From NCBI RefSeq assembly GCF_000987955.1, contig NZ_LAZU01000049.1, positions 12 to 47,382 on the forward strand: a DNA stretch of 47,371 nt, in the 5' to 3' direction. A program made the position numbers and the translations under genes. Origin of the DNA: Paenibacillus sp. DMB20 (GTDB lineage Bacteria > Bacillota > Bacilli > Paenibacillales > Paenibacillaceae). Below the pieces are notes generated by a model that saw only the letters and a program-made list of their open reading frames with translations, made no database searches and was not told the origin of the DNA. Below, piece by piece: positions 1 to 7,651 of this stretch; the stretch's first letter is position 1; each line of letters begins with the position of its first letter.

Positions 1-125
1 CTTTCTTGATCTCTAAAGAAAAACGTCTATCGACGTACTTTCTCAGAAGACAGACCGCATTTAGCGGAAGTTTTTCTTGCGAGATAAGGAAGCCGCGTCT
101 CCGAAGCTTATCCTTTCTTATCTCT
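1..125. repeat. Structured dispersed repeat, copy 1 (plus tail of a preceding copy)
   Basis: Bases 16-78 are closed by an inverted repeat (AAGAAAAAC at 16-24, GTTTTTCTT at 70-78). They contain two internal hairpins: CGTC-TATC-GACG at 24-35 and CCGC-ATTTA-GCGG at 55-67. A second hairpin follows at 81-125 (GAGATAAGGAAG paired with CTTTCTTATCTC). The same two-part unit recurs twice at 17435-17658. Bases 1-14 resemble the closing arm of another unit, so the window probably starts inside a tandem array. The unit lies downstream of the rpmA terminator. Transcribed strand and function are unknown. Confidence 0.75.
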
Positions 126-126
126 T

Positions 127-168
127 AAAAAAAGAAGCCCCCGGCAACTAATAATGCCGGAGACTTCT
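127..168 (-). terminator. Intrinsic terminator of rplU-prp-rpmA
   Basis: A GC-rich hairpin (GAAG...CCGGCA paired with TGCCGG...CTTC, 8-nt loop) is followed on the minus strand by seven T. It lies 27 bases past the rpmA stop. Confidence 0.9.
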
Positions 169-194
169 TATCTGTAAGCCCCTATAAGAAGCAA

Positions 195-506
195 TTAAGC
201 TTCCACTGCAGCCGCTACCGGAGCAGCCTCAACCGGGTAGACGCTCACTTTCTTGCGATCACGACCCCAACGTTCGAATTTCACGACGCCATCGACTTTC
301 GCAAACAAAGTATCGTCTTTACCGATGCCTACGTTTGTGCCTGGGTGAATTTTCGTTCCGCGTTGGCGAACAAGGATGCTGCCGCCGGTCACTACCTGAC
401 CGTCCGCACGTTTCACGCCCAAACGTTTCGCTTCACTGTCGCGACCGTTCTTTGTGGAACCCACACCTTTTTTCGATGCGAATAACTGAAGATCCAACTT
501 CAACAT
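195..506 (-). CDS. rpmA: 50S ribosomal protein L27
   Basis: L27 is a large-subunit protein near the peptidyl-transferase centre. The 103-residue product begins MLKLDLQLFASKKG. Firmicute L27 carries such an N-terminal extension, which the cysteine protease Prp removes just before the ASKKG sequence, so the mature protein starts at about residue 10. The conserved GTKIHPGTNVGIG segment follows. ATG at 506 is preceded by AAGGAGGT. The gene is the last of rplU-prp-rpmA and is followed by a terminator. The substrate (L27 with extension) and its processing enzyme are adjacent. Confidence 0.98.
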   Translation of the reverse strand: MLKLDLQLFASKKGVGSTKNGRDSEAKRLGVKRADGQVVTGGSILVRQRGTKIHPGTNVGIGKDDTLFAKVDGVVKFERWGRDRKKVSVYPVEAAPVAAAVEA

Positions 507-511
507 GTTGT

Positions 512-856
512 CTACCTCCTTCTTTTAGTAGTCATTTCTTTTATTTGAATATACTCACGGTATGAATCTGCAATTCCTTGCAACATCAGCACCATGGACT
601 CGAGAAGCAGCTGAACTTGACCGGAATTCGTCGACTCCTCTTCAGACGGAAGCACCGCACTGAGAAAGCCGCCCTTCATTCGGGTCTCCATGATTGTACC
701 GGTTAACGCTTCAATGGAGTTCACCGTACCTACGGTAACGCTGGAAACTCCGGCGCATACGATATCTTGTCCAGGGTCGGCATAACCCGCATGCCCCTTG
801 ACTTCAAAACCATGGATTCGTCCGTCTTCCTTGCGTGAAATTTGTACAGTAATCAA
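512..856 (-). CDS. prp: Ribosomal-processing cysteine protease Prp (YsxB)
   Basis: The 114-residue product belongs to the Prp/YsxB family, which cleaves the N-terminal extension of L27. The family motif is visible: GHAGYADPGQDIVCAGVS near residues 21-38, with the catalytic His (in GHA) and Cys (in IVCAG). Translation appears to start at TTG (856); AAGGTG lies six bases upstream and overlaps the end of rplU. The gene sits between rplU and rpmA, 5 bp before rpmA, the usual Firmicute arrangement in which the protease is cotranslated with its substrate. Confidence 0.95.
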   Translation of the reverse strand: MITVQISRKEDGRIHGFEVKGHAGYADPGQDIVCAGVSSVTVGTVNSIEALTGTIMETRMKGGFLSAVLPSEEESTNSGQVQLLLESMVLMLQGIADSYREYIQIKEMTTKRRR

Positions 857-869
857 TTACCGCACCTTC

Positions 870-1181
870 TTACGCTTGGATTTTCTCGATGGTTACTTTT
901 GTATAAGGCTGACGATGGCCTTGCTTCTTGTGGTAGTTTTTCTTCGGCTTGTATTTGTATACAACGACCTTGCGGCCTTTGCCGTGTTTCTCTACCTTCG
1001 CGGTTACGGATGCACCGGAAACAACCGGCGTACCTGCTACCAGTCCGTCCCCTTTGGAAACAGCCAGTACACGGTCGAAAGTCACACTTTCCCCGTCACC
1101 TGCGTTCAGCTTCTCGATGAACAATACATCGCCCTCTTGAACTTTGTATTGTTTGCCACCAGTTTCGATAATAGCGTACAT
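870..1181 (-). CDS. rplU: 50S ribosomal protein L21
   Basis: The product starts MYAIIETGGKQYKVQEGD, the standard L21 N-terminus, and ends with the basic QPYTKVTIEKIQA region; length 103 residues. I chose the ATG at 1181 because AGGAGGTG lies 5-6 bases upstream. An in-frame ATG six codons earlier overlaps that ribosome-binding site and is unlikely. First gene of the rplU-prp-rpmA operon, with a good sigma-A promoter at 1312-1340 and a ~120-nt leader. Confidence 0.97.
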   Translation of the reverse strand: MYAIIETGGKQYKVQEGDVLFIEKLNAGDGESVTFDRVLAVSKGDGLVAGTPVVSGASVTAKVEKHGKGRKVVVYKYKPKKNYHKKQGHRQPYTKVTIEKIQA

Positions 1182-1306
1182 TTGCTTGCACCTCCTCATG
1201 TCTCAGACTCGCCTGATTCAGGTGTCCGTTCAATGGTTTGACCGTCCTTGTCAACCCGATCGGAGCGGTTACAGCATGTGCAGCAATTGCTCGCTATACA
1301 CATACC
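1182..1306 (-). promoter_or_regulatory. Leader of rplU operon (candidate L21 leader)
   Basis: About 120 nt separate the predicted transcription start from the rplU ATG. Firmicute rplU mRNAs commonly carry an autoregulatory L21-leader RNA in this place. The length and position fit, but I did not verify the consensus structure. Confidence 0.45.
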
Positions 1307-1311
1307 TGATG

Positions 1312-1340
1312 ATAATACCACAATCCGTTCATAGCGTCAA
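1312..1340 (-). promoter_or_regulatory. Sigma-A promoter for rplU-prp-rpmA
   Basis: On the minus strand TTGACG (1340-1335) and TATTAT (1317-1312) are separated by 17 bp. It begins just before the rng stop codon region, so the ribosomal operon is transcribed independently of rng. Confidence 0.75.
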
Positions 1341-1352
1341 TAGAATTACCGT

Positions 1353-2579
1353 TTAAACCATGCCTGTCCCGCCGCAAGCCTTACATATTCGGGAAAACGG
1401 GGCCAGGAAGCTTTCCCGGGCTTTTTTGCGCGTCATCTCCAAAAGCCCCAGCTTGGTCCAGCCGACCACAAAGCTCTTCGTCCGGTCTTTGCGCATGCCT
1501 TCTTCCATTACGGCGATGACCTCGCGCCGGTGTTCCTCTTCCTCCATGTCGATAAAATCAACGATAATCATGCCGCCGATGTCCCGTAGACGAATGATGC
1601 GCGCTATTTCCCGGGCGGCCAGCAGATTCGTTTTGGTAACCGTGTCTTCAAAGCTGTCCCCGCCTGTATACTTTGCGGTATTCACATCGATAACCGTAAG
1701 GGCCTCCGTCTGATCGACCACGATGGTTCCCCCGCCAGGCAGGATAATTTGTCTGGAAAAACCCGCTTTCAGCTGATCCTCGATCCCGTATGACTGAAAA
1801 ATATGCCCCTTGCCCTCATAAACCCGGACCTTGGGATTGCTTCCCGGCATCAGATCAGCCAGATAGCTTTTCGCTTCACGGGCGTCACGCTCGCAGTCGA
1901 TAATCATCTCGTCCCGATCGGGATCGAAAGCATCCCGGATAAACCGCTGCAAAATCCCCAGATCCCGATGCAATAAAGCGGGAGAAGAGGCTTCGGCGGC
2001 ACGTTCCTGAATCCGCCCCCACTCCAGCCTCAACCATTCCAGGTCGCCTAAAACGGCTTCGACCGGCTCCTCTTCGGACACCGTACGCATGATAATGCCT
2101 TCTTCCCCGTGCCTCAGACGCTCCCCGATCATCTTAAGCCGCAAACGTTCCGCTTCCTTGGCTATCTTCTTGGATACCGCAACGTAATCGGAGTTCGGCA
2201 TAAACACGATAAACCTTCCCGGCAGCGAAAAATGCGTTGTAACCCTGGCGCCTTTTCCGCCCCTCGCTTCCTTCATGACCTGTACCACCAGCTCCTGACC
2301 GACGGACAACAGTTCGGTTATGGAAGGTTTTTGCTTGGGCTGTTTTTCAAGGTGGGGATGCAGAACATCGTCCACATACAAGAAAGCATTCTTTTTCAGA
2401 CCAATATCGACGAAAGCGGCCTGCATCCCCGGAAGCACGTTTACAACTTTCCCTTTATAAAAACTGCCGACGATGCTTTGCTCCCGGCTTCGCTCAGCCG
2501 CATATTCCACAAGCCTGTCATCTTCAATGAGGGCCATCTGGATGGTTTCCGGTTCACAGTGTACGATTAATTGTTTCAT
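1353..2579 (-). CDS. rng: Ribonuclease E/G family endoribonuclease
   Basis: The 408-residue product is an RNase E/G catalytic core, a 5'-end-sensing single-strand endoribonuclease of RNA processing and decay. An S1-like segment (GSFYKGKVVNVLPGMQAAFVD, split here as GSFYKGKVVNV and LPGMQAAFVD) lies near the N-terminus. The catalytic aspartates of the DNase-I-like domain appear in VIDVNTAKYTGG and VDFIDME. The protein stops just after a zinc-link-like CKACGGTG, so it is shorter than E. coli RNase G and lacks the region after the zinc link. ATG at 2579 has AGAGGTG upstream. B. subtilis lacks RNase E/G, but many other Firmicutes have it in this rplU neighbourhood. Confidence 0.92.
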   Translation of the reverse strand: MKQLIVHCEPETIQMALIEDDRLVEYAAERSREQSIVGSFYKGKVVNVLPGMQAAFVDIGLKKNAFLYVDDVLHPHLEKQPKQKPSITELLSVGQELVVQVMKEARGGKGARVTTHFSLPGRFIVFMPNSDYVAVSKKIAKEAERLRLKMIGERLRHGEEGIIMRTVSEEEPVEAVLGDLEWLRLEWGRIQERAAEASSPALLHRDLGILQRFIRDAFDPDRDEMIIDCERDAREAKSYLADLMPGSNPKVRVYEGKGHIFQSYGIEDQLKAGFSRQIILPGGGTIVVDQTEALTVIDVNTAKYTGGDSFEDTVTKTNLLAAREIARIIRLRDIGGMIIVDFIDMEEEEHRREVIAVMEEGMRKDRTKSFVVGWTKLGLLEMTRKKARESFLAPFSRICKACGGTGMV

Positions 2580-2688
2580 GGCTTCACCTCTCCATGGAAG
2601 ACTACTCCATTGTACCATCCTATCACGAAGTCGCCCTTAAGGGGGCACTAAAACGCCATTTTTTTCCACATTGTTTCCTTCACGCTAT

Positions 2689-3555
2689 TTACGGATACCA
2701 CGGGGTCCCGCCGGATGCAAAGTACGAAGCTATCACATGCTGCTCCGGTACGACGGCCATCAGGCCTCCCTGGCGATTCATGACATAGATCAAATGATAT
2801 TTCTCTCTTTTAAATAAACGCAAAATCTCATGCAAAGGTTTCGAGGAATCCGCAACAATCGGCTGCGCCCCAGCTGTCCTAAGCTCATGATCCTCAAACA
2901 TCCGGCTTCGGGTCACCAAAAATCTCAAAAAGCGGTAAGGAACGTTGCGGTGATCCTCAAAATTCGAATAAGCCAAAAACAATCCGATCATAAGCAGGTT
3001 GAGCCTAAGCCCTTCCCCGCTCAGCAAGGGCCACAGTCCATATCCGAGCAGAAGAAGGCTGCATGCCAGACCGGCTCTGGCGGTCCACAGCAAAGTTGCA
3101 TGATACGGAACAAACAGGCTGACTAAAGCCTGCAGTACCTTCCCCCCATCCAAAGGCAGAATCGGCAGCAAGTTGAACAAGGCGATGATCAGGTTGCCCT
3201 GAATAATGTACGACAAAAACGGCCCGTCCCCCAAGCCGGCGCTCTGGCACGTTAAGGCAGCGCCGATCATGATCGCGTTTTGCAGCGGCCCGGCCAAGGC
3301 AATCACGATTTCCCTAACCGCATTCAAACGTCCTTCAACATCCTCGATGACGGCCACTCCGCCAAACGGCAGCATCTGGATGGATCTTACCTTGAAGCCC
3401 ATAGCCAGAGCCGCCCCCGCATGACCCAGCTCGTGGATGAACACGATCCCAAACAAAGTGAGCAGTTCCAAGAAACGGCCGGTAATTACGGACGCCAGCA
3501 TGACGATGACAAAAAGAGGGTGCAGCGAAAGAACCGTGCCCCGGACGCTGATCAA
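2689..3555 (-). CDS. spoIVFB: Stage IV sporulation protein FB, pro-sigma-K intramembrane protease
   Basis: Site-2-protease family metalloprotease that cleaves pro-sigma-K in the mother cell's outer forespore membrane. Zinc motif HELGH is in an early transmembrane segment (FGIVFIHELGHAGAALAMG), and NLLPILPLDGGK supplies the downstream aspartate (LDGG). Several hydrophobic segments precede a C-terminal CBS-like region ending in EQHVIASYF. I chose a TTG start at 3555 because it overlaps the spoIVFA stop by 4 bp and gives the family N-terminus (ISVRGTVLSLHPLF); no ATG is available there. 288 residues. Works with SpoIVFA encoded just upstream. Confidence 0.93.
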   Translation of the reverse strand: MISVRGTVLSLHPLFVIVMLASVITGRFLELLTLFGIVFIHELGHAGAALAMGFKVRSIQMLPFGGVAVIEDVEGRLNAVREIVIALAGPLQNAIMIGAALTCQSAGLGDGPFLSYIIQGNLIIALFNLLPILPLDGGKVLQALVSLFVPYHATLLWTARAGLACSLLLLGYGLWPLLSGEGLRLNLLMIGLFLAYSNFEDHRNVPYRFLRFLVTRSRMFEDHELRTAGAQPIVADSSKPLHEILRLFKREKYHLIYVMNRQGGLMAVVPEQHVIASYFASGGTPWYP

Positions 3556-4443
3556 AACGAGATCACATCCGCAGGATCCACCGTGCGATCGCCTTCTTTT
3601 AACATAAAGTAAAGCGCCGGTTGCTCCCCGCCGGATTCCGCGGGCAAGGTTCCGACGACATCCCCTCCCTGCACCCAATCATTCACCTTCAGAGCCGAAG
3701 CGGCAAGTCCGCTGTACAGCGCGGTTCGCCTGCCCGTATGCTGGATCAGTACCGAAAACGTGGAATCCTGTAGTTTTTTTACTTCCAGAACCCGGCCTGT
3801 TTCAACGCTCTTGACCTCCGGCGAGGACTGCGAATCCTCTTTAGGCACGATCAGAATGCCTTTCATATCCATGGCAAAGGATTGCACGATGCGGCCGTTC
3901 AACGGCGGCGTCAATGATACCGAACCGTTGACCTTGGTCGTGTCCTGCTCGCTTTGTCCAAAAATCGGGATAAAAGACGGGGCCCCGCCGAAATGCTCCT
4001 CATACCAGGTTTGGGCCGCCTGAAAATCCATTTCCCGGCTCAAGCTGTCCATGATATAGAGCTGAGCCCGAACCGCCCAAGGCTCCTGTATCGAAAAAAA
4101 TTCCCCATACCGCCCCGAATAGCAGCGCACTAACGGTAATCCTTCGCAGCATGCTGCCGACAAAAGAAAATTTCTTCCGAGGAGGCGGCGCATCCGGCGA
4201 TGCGTCATACCAGCCGCGGTAACCCTGCTTCCACAACTTTTCCGGGTCGGGCTCCATTTCCGGTGGAAGCGTGTCGGTATCCGGCTTAGAAAGTCGCGGT
4301 TGCTGTATATCATCGAATACCTTTCCATTCTTGACTGCCGGTTTATGAGTTTGAAATTCAAGGTTCTCTCCAGGTGCTCTTTTCTCCAAAATTTCCTTGA
4401 TTCGAACTTGTCTCCTATGTTTAACCGAGGATTTGATGTCCAA
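3552..4443 (-). CDS. spoIVFA: Stage IV sporulation protein FA, frameshifted
   Basis: SpoIVFA holds and inhibits the SpoIVFB protease until forespore signalling. The N-terminal half (TTG start at 4443, GGGGGAG upstream) has a charged cytoplasmic region and one membrane segment (VSALLFGAVWGIFF). The rest continues in another frame as a periplasm-side M23-like domain (GRVLEVKKLQDSTFSVLIQH and TALYSGL). The switch is at a run of seven A (4094-4100). Removing one base restores one 296-residue protein. A second seven-base run in the gene (3774-3780) is in frame. Position before spoIVFB is as in B. subtilis. Confidence 0.88.
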
Positions 4444-4458
4444 TGCTTTCTCCCCCTT

Positions 4459-4513
4459 GGGGCTTGTTTTACTCTATCCTATGAGAAGAGCAAACCGGTT
4501 TAGAACAAGCCCC
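4459..4513. other. Inverted repeat between minD terminator and spoIVFA
   Basis: GGGGCTTGTT and AACAAGCCCC form a ten-base arm pair about 35 bases apart, just upstream of the spoIVFA ribosome-binding site. It may be a leader hairpin or a weak terminator facing the plus strand (CCCCTTTT). No function can be assigned. Confidence 0.4.
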
Positions 4514-4596
4514 TTTTGCTCACGGGAGCAGACGTTATCCTCGGATTCGGGCCGGATTGAAGTATCCGACAACTCGGATAATGCTGTTAATGGAAC

Positions 4597-4627
4597 AAAA
4601 AAAACCGATGCGGGACAAGCGCATCGG
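4597..4627 (-). terminator. Terminator after minD
   Basis: CCGATGCG/CGCATCGG stem with a 7-nt loop and eight T on the minus strand, 25 bases past the minD stop. It ends the mreBCD-minCD transcript and separates it from spoIVFA. Confidence 0.92.
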
Positions 4628-4651
4628 CAAAGTAAACGAAGGATGATTGCA

Positions 4652-5446
4652 TTAACCCATTCCGAAAAATTTCTTAAAGCGCGTAAACATTCCTTTTTTC
4701 TGATGAATCTGCATCAAAGGAACCGTGTCTCCAAGAATGCGGCGAGCGATATTCCGATAAGCGATGGCGGCCGAAGAATCGGGGTTCATGACCGTCGGCT
4801 CCCCGACATTCGCGGCTTTAATGACCAACTCGTCGTCCGGAACGATTCCGATAAGATCAATGTTCAGCACTTGGAGCACATCCTCGATTTCGAGCATATC
4901 GCCCGATTTCACCATGTTCGGTCGGATCCGATTGACCACAAGCTTGGGCGATTCCACATGGGAGCTTTCCAAAAGCCCGATAATGCGGTCGGCATCGCGC
5001 ACGGCCGCGTTTTCCGGAGTGGTTACGACAATGGCCTTATCGGCTCCGGCAATAGCGTTTTTGAATCCCTGCTCGATCCCTGCCGGGCAATCGATGATGA
5101 TGTACTCGTATTCCTTCTTCAATTCCAGGATGATGTCCTTCACCTGATCCGGTGAAACGGCGTTTTTGTCCTTCGTCTGGGCTGCAGGCAGCATATACAG
5201 CTCGTCAAAGCGCTTATCCTTGATCAGCGCCTGATTGAGACGGCAGCGCCCTTCCGCGACATCGCACAAATCGTATATGATCCGATTTTCGAGACCCATG
5301 ACGACGTCGAGATTTCGAAGACCGATATCGGTGTCCACCAGACACACTTTTTTGCCCAGCAGTGCCAGGGCCGTGCCGATGTTCGCGGAGGTAGTCGTTT
5401 TTCCGACTCCGCCTTTGCCTGATGTTACGACGATTGCCTCTCCCAT
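4652..5446 (-). CDS. minD: Septum site-determining protein MinD
   Basis: Membrane-associated ATPase that, with MinC, keeps FtsZ rings away from the poles. The deviant Walker A KGGVGKTTTSAN is near residues 11-22, with DTDIGLRNLD following. The C-terminus FTRFKKFFGMG is the amphipathic membrane-targeting helix. 264 residues, the usual length. ATG at 5446 with AGGGGTG upstream, only 3 bp after minC. No minE is present nearby; Bacillales use DivIVA/MinJ instead (family knowledge). Confidence 0.97.
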   Translation of the reverse strand: MGEAIVVTSGKGGVGKTTTSANIGTALALLGKKVCLVDTDIGLRNLDVVMGLENRIIYDLCDVAEGRCRLNQALIKDKRFDELYMLPAAQTKDKNAVSPDQVKDIILELKKEYEYIIIDCPAGIEQGFKNAIAGADKAIVVTTPENAAVRDADRIIGLLESSHVESPKLVVNRIRPNMVKSGDMLEIEDVLQVLNIDLIGIVPDDELVIKAANVGEPTVMNPDSSAAIAYRNIARRILGDTVPLMQIHQKKGMFTRFKKFFGMG

Positions 5447-5449
5447 GTT

Positions 5450-6112
5450 CTACACCCCTTTAAACACATTAAAATCCCGGCCCAAACGAACGATGTTGCT
5501 GATCTTGTCTATTTTCATGCTTCCGTCCTGCAAATAAGCAAATTCCATGATCGTCTCGCGCGTTTCCCACTCATCCGGCGGTCTGCTGATCATATCGGAG
5601 ATGCGCAGCTGGGTGGGAGCCAGGTAGGATGCCGCTATAATAGCGTTCTCGTTGCCTTCTACGCCTGCATGAGCCGTTCCCCGGAGGGCACCCAGTATGT
5701 AGATGTCGCCGGTCGCCGTAATGGTGCCGCCCGGATTGACATCTCCCAGGAACAATAAATCGCCCGCATGATGCAACACCTGCCCGGAACGAACCATTCC
5801 TGTCTTCACGGCAGGTCCGTACTCCGGCTCGGGCTCCGGCTCCAGCGGAGGCGATTCCACCGTACGAATAAGCAGATTCCCCTTTTGCTTCAAAATATCA
5901 AGGATGGATTGCTTTTGCTCTTCCGTGATGCGGCGGTTCCCCAACTTTATATCCACATGGATGATGGGACCGGTCAAAATATTTTGATGGCTATGCTCAA
6001 GCTTGTACCGAAGTTCGGTCAGCAATTCTTCCAATTCGCATTGATCGTCAAGCAGGAATACCAGGCCATCTTTGATGCCCTTAATCGTTACATGATTGGA
6101 TTTTACAGCCAT
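5450..6112 (-). CDS. minC: Septum site-determining protein MinC
   Basis: Inhibitor of FtsZ polymer assembly recruited by MinD. The N-terminal domain starts MAVKSNHVTIKGIKDGLVF. The C-terminal beta-helix carries RSGQVLHHAGDLLFLGDVNP and GDIYILGALRGTAHAG, the MinC_C signature that binds MinD. A proline/glutamate-rich linker joins them. 220 residues. ATG at 6112 is preceded by GGGAGG; an upstream GTG/ATG extension lacks a fitting site. Three bases separate it from minD. Confidence 0.96.
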   Translation of the reverse strand: MAVKSNHVTIKGIKDGLVFLLDDQCELEELLTELRYKLEHSHQNILTGPIIHVDIKLGNRRITEEQKQSILDILKQKGNLLIRTVESPPLEPEPEPEYGPAVKTGMVRSGQVLHHAGDLLFLGDVNPGGTITATGDIYILGALRGTAHAGVEGNENAIIAASYLAPTQLRISDMISRPPDEWETRETIMEFAYLQDGSMKIDKISNIVRLGRDFNVFKGV

Positions 6113-6195
6113 AAGCCTGTCCCTCCCATCTTCATACATTTCGCGCCCTAACCCTATAGTTCCTGCTGGTCTTCCTAAAATGTCAGATTTACGGA

Positions 6196-6723
6196 TCAGG
6201 CTGCCTTGCTTCTCTTCGGCCCTTTGGCGATGAAATCGAATTGCTTTCGAAGAGGGACATAAATAATCAAGGCAAACGCAAAATGAATAAGGAGATCGGG
6301 CAGCATATGATTCAGCAGGGCCCAGTTATACGAATCCGGGTTTATCCGGAACAGCTTGTATATTCCGAACAGCATGCTGTCAAGCAGCAGGCTGCCCAGA
6401 ATCACCGCCGTCATCATGATCGGCAGCGGCGCTCTCGGCGTCTTGAACAAGAGTCCGATAATATAAGCCGATACTCCCATCGTAAATGAATAAGTTCCGA
6501 TCATCTCTCCATAATATACCACGTCGTGAAGCATTCCGAATACGAGCCCCAGAACCAGCCCCGTATGGCGGTGATGATAAATCGTCGCAAACAAAATGGC
6601 CACGTACATGAAGTTGGGATTGATTTTTCCCTGCAGCGAGCTTGGCGTCAGCCAAAAGCCGACGGTCCCCTGCAAAATGAACACCAAAAACAACAGCAGA
6701 ATCAATACCTGATGACGTTTCAT
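6196..6723 (-). CDS. mreD: Rod shape-determining protein MreD
   Basis: Integral membrane member of the MreBCD elongasome. 175 residues with about five hydrophobic segments (VLILLLFLVFILQGTVGFWL at the start, LIHFAFALIIYVPL at the end). ATG at 6723 overlaps the mreC stop by 4 bp (ATGA), so coupling of translation is likely. The cytoplasmic C-terminus is rich in Lys/Arg. Assignment is by hydropathy, length and position between mreC and minC. Confidence 0.93.
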   Translation of the reverse strand: MKRHQVLILLLFLVFILQGTVGFWLTPSSLQGKINPNFMYVAILFATIYHHRHTGLVLGLVFGMLHDVVYYGEMIGTYSFTMGVSAYIIGLLFKTPRAPLPIMMTAVILGSLLLDSMLFGIYKLFRINPDSYNWALLNHMLPDLLIHFAFALIIYVPLRKQFDFIAKGPKRSKAA

Positions 6724-7547
6724 CCCTTGGGCTCCTCCGGCGTGAACACGACCAGAAGCGTTTTCCAATCCTGAAAGCTGGCCGACGGTTTGATCGTAGC
6801 CGTTTTGGTGAGTCCGAATTCGCCGGTTTCGACCTTTTCGACCGTTCCTATGATCATGCCGCGCGGAATGACGCCTCCGTTGCCCGAGGAAATGATGAGG
6901 TCTCCCTCTTTAATCTTATCATCCTGCGGAATACGGGTCATTTTCAGCATCTTTGTCTTCTTGTCATAACTTTCGATGATGCCGAAGGTATCCTTGTTCG
7001 AGGCCGTGGCGGCGATCTGCTGGCGTTTCGCGTCCTGCGGGTCAAGCGTCGTCAGCAATTTGACGGTCGAGGTAAAATTGCCGACATGGCTGATGACGCC
7101 GACCATCCCCTCCACAGAGGTTACGGACATGTTCATGCGAACACCTTCCTCGGCTCCCAGATCGATCACCAGCGTATGATTGTTCGGATCCTGGTTCACA
7201 CTTAGCACGTTGGCCGGGCGATAATCATAGTCGAATCTCTTCTTCTGGGCTTCCGTAAATCTCAGCATGTTCATGTAATCGATGTTCTCGTTCTTGATGC
7301 GATGGTACTCCGCGCTTTCGCGGACGTACTGGGCTACCGTTTTTTTCAGGCGCTCGTTCTCCGCGTAAACTTCCTTCATGTCGCGTACATCTTCAAAGAA
7401 GCCCGCTATATAAGCAGCGGGCTTGTAAAATACGCCTTGCACAAAACCTACCGTATCCCTCACGAACTTCTCGGGCCAAGTCAACCCCATCCTTGGCCCT
7501 AGCGTGAAGCCCATAAGAGCAATGAACGTGACAAGCCCGATCAGCAT
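6720..7547 (-). CDS. mreC: Cell shape-determining protein MreC (start uncertain)
   Basis: Bitopic elongasome protein. N-terminal transmembrane segment (LIGLVTFIALMGFTLG), coiled coil (residues ~55-85, YAENERLKKTVAQYVRES) and the two beta-barrel domains (DLGAEEGVRMNMSVTS, EGDLIISSGNGGVIPRGM). The given ATG leaves no positive charges before the membrane segment. The conserved charged N-terminus (LFKLLGNKRLFI) is encoded just upstream in frame, but has no ATG/GTG/TTG. It could start at CTG 7583 (GAGGGTG seven bases upstream), or at TTG if one of the four A at 7584-7587 is extra. 275 residues as listed, about 287-289 if extended. Confidence 0.9.
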   Translation of the reverse strand: MLIGLVTFIALMGFTLGPRMGLTWPEKFVRDTVGFVQGVFYKPAAYIAGFFEDVRDMKEVYAENERLKKTVAQYVRESAEYHRIKNENIDYMNMLRFTEAQKKRFDYDYRPANVLSVNQDPNNHTLVIDLGAEEGVRMNMSVTSVEGMVGVISHVGNFTSTVKLLTTLDPQDAKRQQIAATASNKDTFGIIESYDKKTKMLKMTRIPQDDKIKEGDLIISSGNGGVIPRGMIIGTVEKVETGEFGLTKTATIKPSASFQDWKTLLVVFTPEEPKG

Positions 7548-7651
7548 AATAAACAGACGCTTGTTGCCTAGCAGCTTAAACAGTTTTCAACACCCTCTAA
7601 CGTTACTGTTTTCTCTCCCACTTACCAGGGGTTGACACACATAAGTTCACA

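Noticed and set aside
870..1199. Longer L21 from the ATG at 1199
   Set aside because: That ATG overlaps the AGGAGGTG that serves the standard start at 1181.
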